A stretch of DNA of 64,000 nt from Bradyrhizobium manausense (GTDB taxonomy: Bacteria; Pseudomonadota; Alphaproteobacteria; Rhizobiales; Xanthobacteraceae): the NCBI RefSeq assembly GCF_018130615.1, contig NZ_JAFCKB010000014.1:124001-188000 (forward strand), given 5' to 3'. Under the pieces are notes generated by a model, which had not been told where the DNA came from, made no database searches, and worked only from the letters and a program-made list of their open reading frames with translations. Below are positions 62,083 through 64,000 of this stretch, in pieces. How positions within the stretch are numbered: the stretch's first letter is position 1; each line of letters opens with the position of its first letter. The position numbers and the translations under genes are program-made.

Positions 62083-63525
62083 CTAGGTGGCGGCGACGCG
62101 CTCCTTGTTCAGCTCGAGATCGCGCAAGCCCAGCAGGCTCCGTGCCAACTGGCGATGAAACAGCAGATAGCTGATCGCGATCGTCAGGACGTAGGCGGTG
62201 GTGCCGAGCAGCCAGGCCGATTTCGGCGTGGCGGCCATCTCCATGATGCGATTTGCGGCAACGAGGCCGAGCATCGTAGCGACCGTTGCGGGCGCAAGCG
62301 CCTTGACCAGATCGAGAACCGGCAGCCTGGTCTCCCAGGATGTGATCAGCATCGTGGCGACGGACACGAACAGCGTCACCGCAAGATAGATCTTGATGAT
62401 CCCGATCAGCCCGAATCTCAGTCCGATGACGAACGCCACGATCGTCGAGATGCTGTTCGCCGTCGAAACCCAGAACTGCAGCTGAGCCTTGCCGCGCGAC
62501 AGCAGCATGGCCCCGCTATAGGCCGTGATCGACTGCGCAGCGCCGGCGATCGACATCAGCCCGACCAGCGGGATGATGCCGGTCCATTTGGCGGGAAAGA
62601 ACGTCGTGAAGAGATAGTCGGCGCCGAACGTGAGATACAGCATGCCGGGAAAGACCACGGCTGCCGTCAGCGACAGCACACCGCAGATGATCTGGTTACG
62701 CTCCTTCAGCGATCCCTTTGCGGCCTGACGGCTGAGCGTCGCCATGAGCACGCCGCTGCCGGGCCAGGTGATCACCATCAGCGGAAGGATCATGATCTGG
62801 TAGGCTAGGCCGTACAGGCCGACGGCGGCCGCGCCGACGGCGCCGCCGATCAGGAGGTTGCCGACCGCGCGGCCGGCAAAGTTGAGCAGATTGCTTGCCA
62901 GCACCCAGCCGCCGAAGGTCAGGATCGAGCGCACGCGGTGCCATTGAAAGTTGAGCTGCACGTCCTTCCGCGCGATGAATGCGAAGGCCGCGGCGCGAAC
63001 GACCTGGACGACCACGTAGTAGGCGACCAGCGCCCAGACGCCCCAGCCCAGAACGGCGCCGAGAACGCATGTGAGCACCGAAATGATGACGGCGATGATC
63101 TCGACGCTCGCGACGACCTGGTAACGCAAATGCCGTTCGAGAACGGCACGCGGACCGAGCGCGGCGATGGAGAGCACCACCGAGATCGACAGCGTAGCAA
63201 GCACGCTTCCCAGTCCCTCCATCTCGAGACCGGCGGCGAGAGGCGCGGAGATGACGGCCAGGATCACGGCGCAGAGCAAGCCGATGGCGCAGATCAGCGT
63301 GATCGCGGCGCCGGCATCGTCCCGGTCGAGCGTCGCCCGCTGCACCATGGCGCTCGACATGCCGAGATCCGTCAGGAGCGCGATGAATCCGACGAAGGGC
63401 AGCGAAAAGGTGACGAGACCAAATTCGGCCGGGGCCGCGAAATACGTCATCATGACGGTCATCGCGAACTGCAGGCCGGATTTGAGGACATTCATGCCGG
63501 ACATCGACAGCAGATTTTTCAGCAT
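62083..63525 (-). CDS. Wzx-type polysaccharide flippase
   Basis: A 480-residue membrane protein with twelve to fourteen helices, of the MOP/polysaccharide transporter superfamily. The start (MLKNLLSMSGMNVLKSGLQF, then MTYFAAPAEFGLVTFSLPF) is typical of Wzx or lipopolysaccharide O-unit flippases. The ATG at 63525 has a GGAG ribosome site. It is thought to move lipid-linked repeat units across the inner membrane. It is upstream of the 61292 gene on the same strand and completes the Wzx/Wzy set with the Wzy candidate. Confidence 0.88.
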   Translation of the reverse strand: MLKNLLSMSGMNVLKSGLQFAMTVMMTYFAAPAEFGLVTFSLPFVGFIALLTDLGMSSAMVQRATLDRDDAGAAITLICAIGLLCAVILAVISAPLAAGLEMEGLGSVLATLSISVVLSIAALGPRAVLERHLRYQVVASVEIIAVIISVLTCVLGAVLGWGVWALVAYYVVVQVVRAAAFAFIARKDVQLNFQWHRVRSILTFGGWVLASNLLNFAGRAVGNLLIGGAVGAAAVGLYGLAYQIMILPLMVITWPGSGVLMATLSRQAAKGSLKERNQIICGVLSLTAAVVFPGMLYLTFGADYLFTTFFPAKWTGIIPLVGLMSIAGAAQSITAYSGAMLLSRGKAQLQFWVSTANSISTIVAFVIGLRFGLIGIIKIYLAVTLFVSVATMLITSWETRLPVLDLVKALAPATVATMLGLVAANRIMEMAATPKSAWLLGTTAYVLTIAISYLLFHRQLARSLLGLRDLELNKERVAAT

Positions 63526-63707
63526 TACGTCGATCTCCGGGCGCCACGCGATGACGCCCACTCAGGTTCCATACGGCCCAGCCCTGCACCCGCGCGTTTA
63601 TCTCGCACATGCACAACTGGCAAGACAAGCAATCGGGCAGCAGGAATTGCCAAGTTGTTGGGCAAACCATTTTCCATTCTGGAGAGCATCACGGCGTCAC
63701 GCTGTCG

Positions 63708-64000
63708 TTACACATCCGATCGGGACGCGCCGGCCGCTTCGAGGAAGCGCCCTTTCCAGCCGAGCAGTGCGACAATCGCGGTTGCGGCCACAATCTTCGC
63801 GCCCAGCCAGACCGGTGATATCGAGGGAACAGCTGAAAATGCGCCGATGAAGACGGCGCTCGCCACAGATGCGGCGACGAGACCCCATCGTGGCGTGGCG
63901 CCGAACCGGAGCATCGGCCCTGCTGCGAGCACGATGACGATCGCGGTCGCGACGGTCGCTCCGATCAGGACAGAGGTCGGCATTCCCGTGACGGCTTGTG
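63708..64000 (-). CDS. membrane protein cut by the window end
   Basis: The reverse frame is open from the window edge to a stop at 63708, giving at least 97 residues. Three to four hydrophobic segments are visible (VLIGATVATAIVIVLAAGPM, WGLVAASVASAVFIGAFS, WLGAKIVAATAIVALLGW), followed by a polar tail. It could be the C-terminus of another polysaccharide flippase or of a polymerase. The start lies beyond 64000, so no firm call is possible. Confidence 0.55.
   Translation of the reverse strand, partial: QAVTGMPTSVLIGATVATAIVIVLAAGPMLRFGATPRWGLVAASVASAVFIGAFSAVPSISPVWLGAKIVAATAIVALLGWKGRFLEAAGASRSDV

Overview
The window looks like chromosome of a high-GC soil alphaproteobacterium, most likely Bradyrhizobium or a close relative. 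This is inferred from the gene content: a pcaHG/pobA aromatic block, a STAS-led chemotaxis operon, a dTDP-rhamnose block, an exopolysaccharide (EPS) locus and many small Bradyrhizobium-like proteins. I see no tRNA, rRNA, insertion sequence, phage or CRISPR array.

Layout. (1) 1-10 kb: an LplT-like MFS protein cut by the window edge, a TetR regulator with twin palindromic operators and a divergent small gene, a membrane diguanylate cyclase, pncB, an outer-membrane barrel, and a LysR regulator divergent from pcaHG. (2) 9.4-17.4 kb: a NYN-domain protein, an SPW protein, an AraC regulator divergent from pobA, a CHASE2 nucleotide cyclase with a FecR-like partner, and a receiver/HD-GYP protein. (3) 17.7-28.9 kb: a chemotaxis operon in the order STAS, cheY, cheA, cheW, mcp, cheW, mcp, cheR, cheB, then an unusual soluble MCP-like protein. 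(4) 29-34.8 kb: small accessory genes (GrlR-like, CHRD, VanZ, DUF3551-like, SANT/Myb-like, a 51-residue membrane peptide) and a CSS-EAL phosphodiesterase. (5) 34.9-38.4 kb: divergent rmlBA and rmlCD. (6) 38.5-64 kb: an EPS locus with a polyprenyl-phosphate sugar transferase, a Wzc-type tyrosine kinase with a decayed gene behind it, five acyltransferase-3 proteins around a Wzy-like protein, two clan-A glycoside hydrolase-like proteins, a GT2 glycosyltransferase, an unassigned protein, a Wzx flippase and a second membrane protein cut by the end.

How the parts fit. pobA makes protocatechuate from 4-hydroxybenzoate and PcaHG opens its ring. The GGDEF, HD-GYP and EAL proteins make and degrade c-di-GMP, the usual switch between motility and EPS production, so their placement beside chemotaxis and EPS genes is coherent. 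The EPS locus has the parts of a Wzx/Wzy system: a priming transferase, rhamnose supply, a flippase, a polymerase candidate, a Wzc co-polymerase and acyl decoration. The most striking gene is a 1536-residue protein with an N-terminal glycoside-hydrolase barrel, about five 160/161-residue tandem modules (each built of seven 21-25-residue units) and an RTX-like C-terminus. It is probably a type I-secreted, EPS-directed enzyme or matrix protein.
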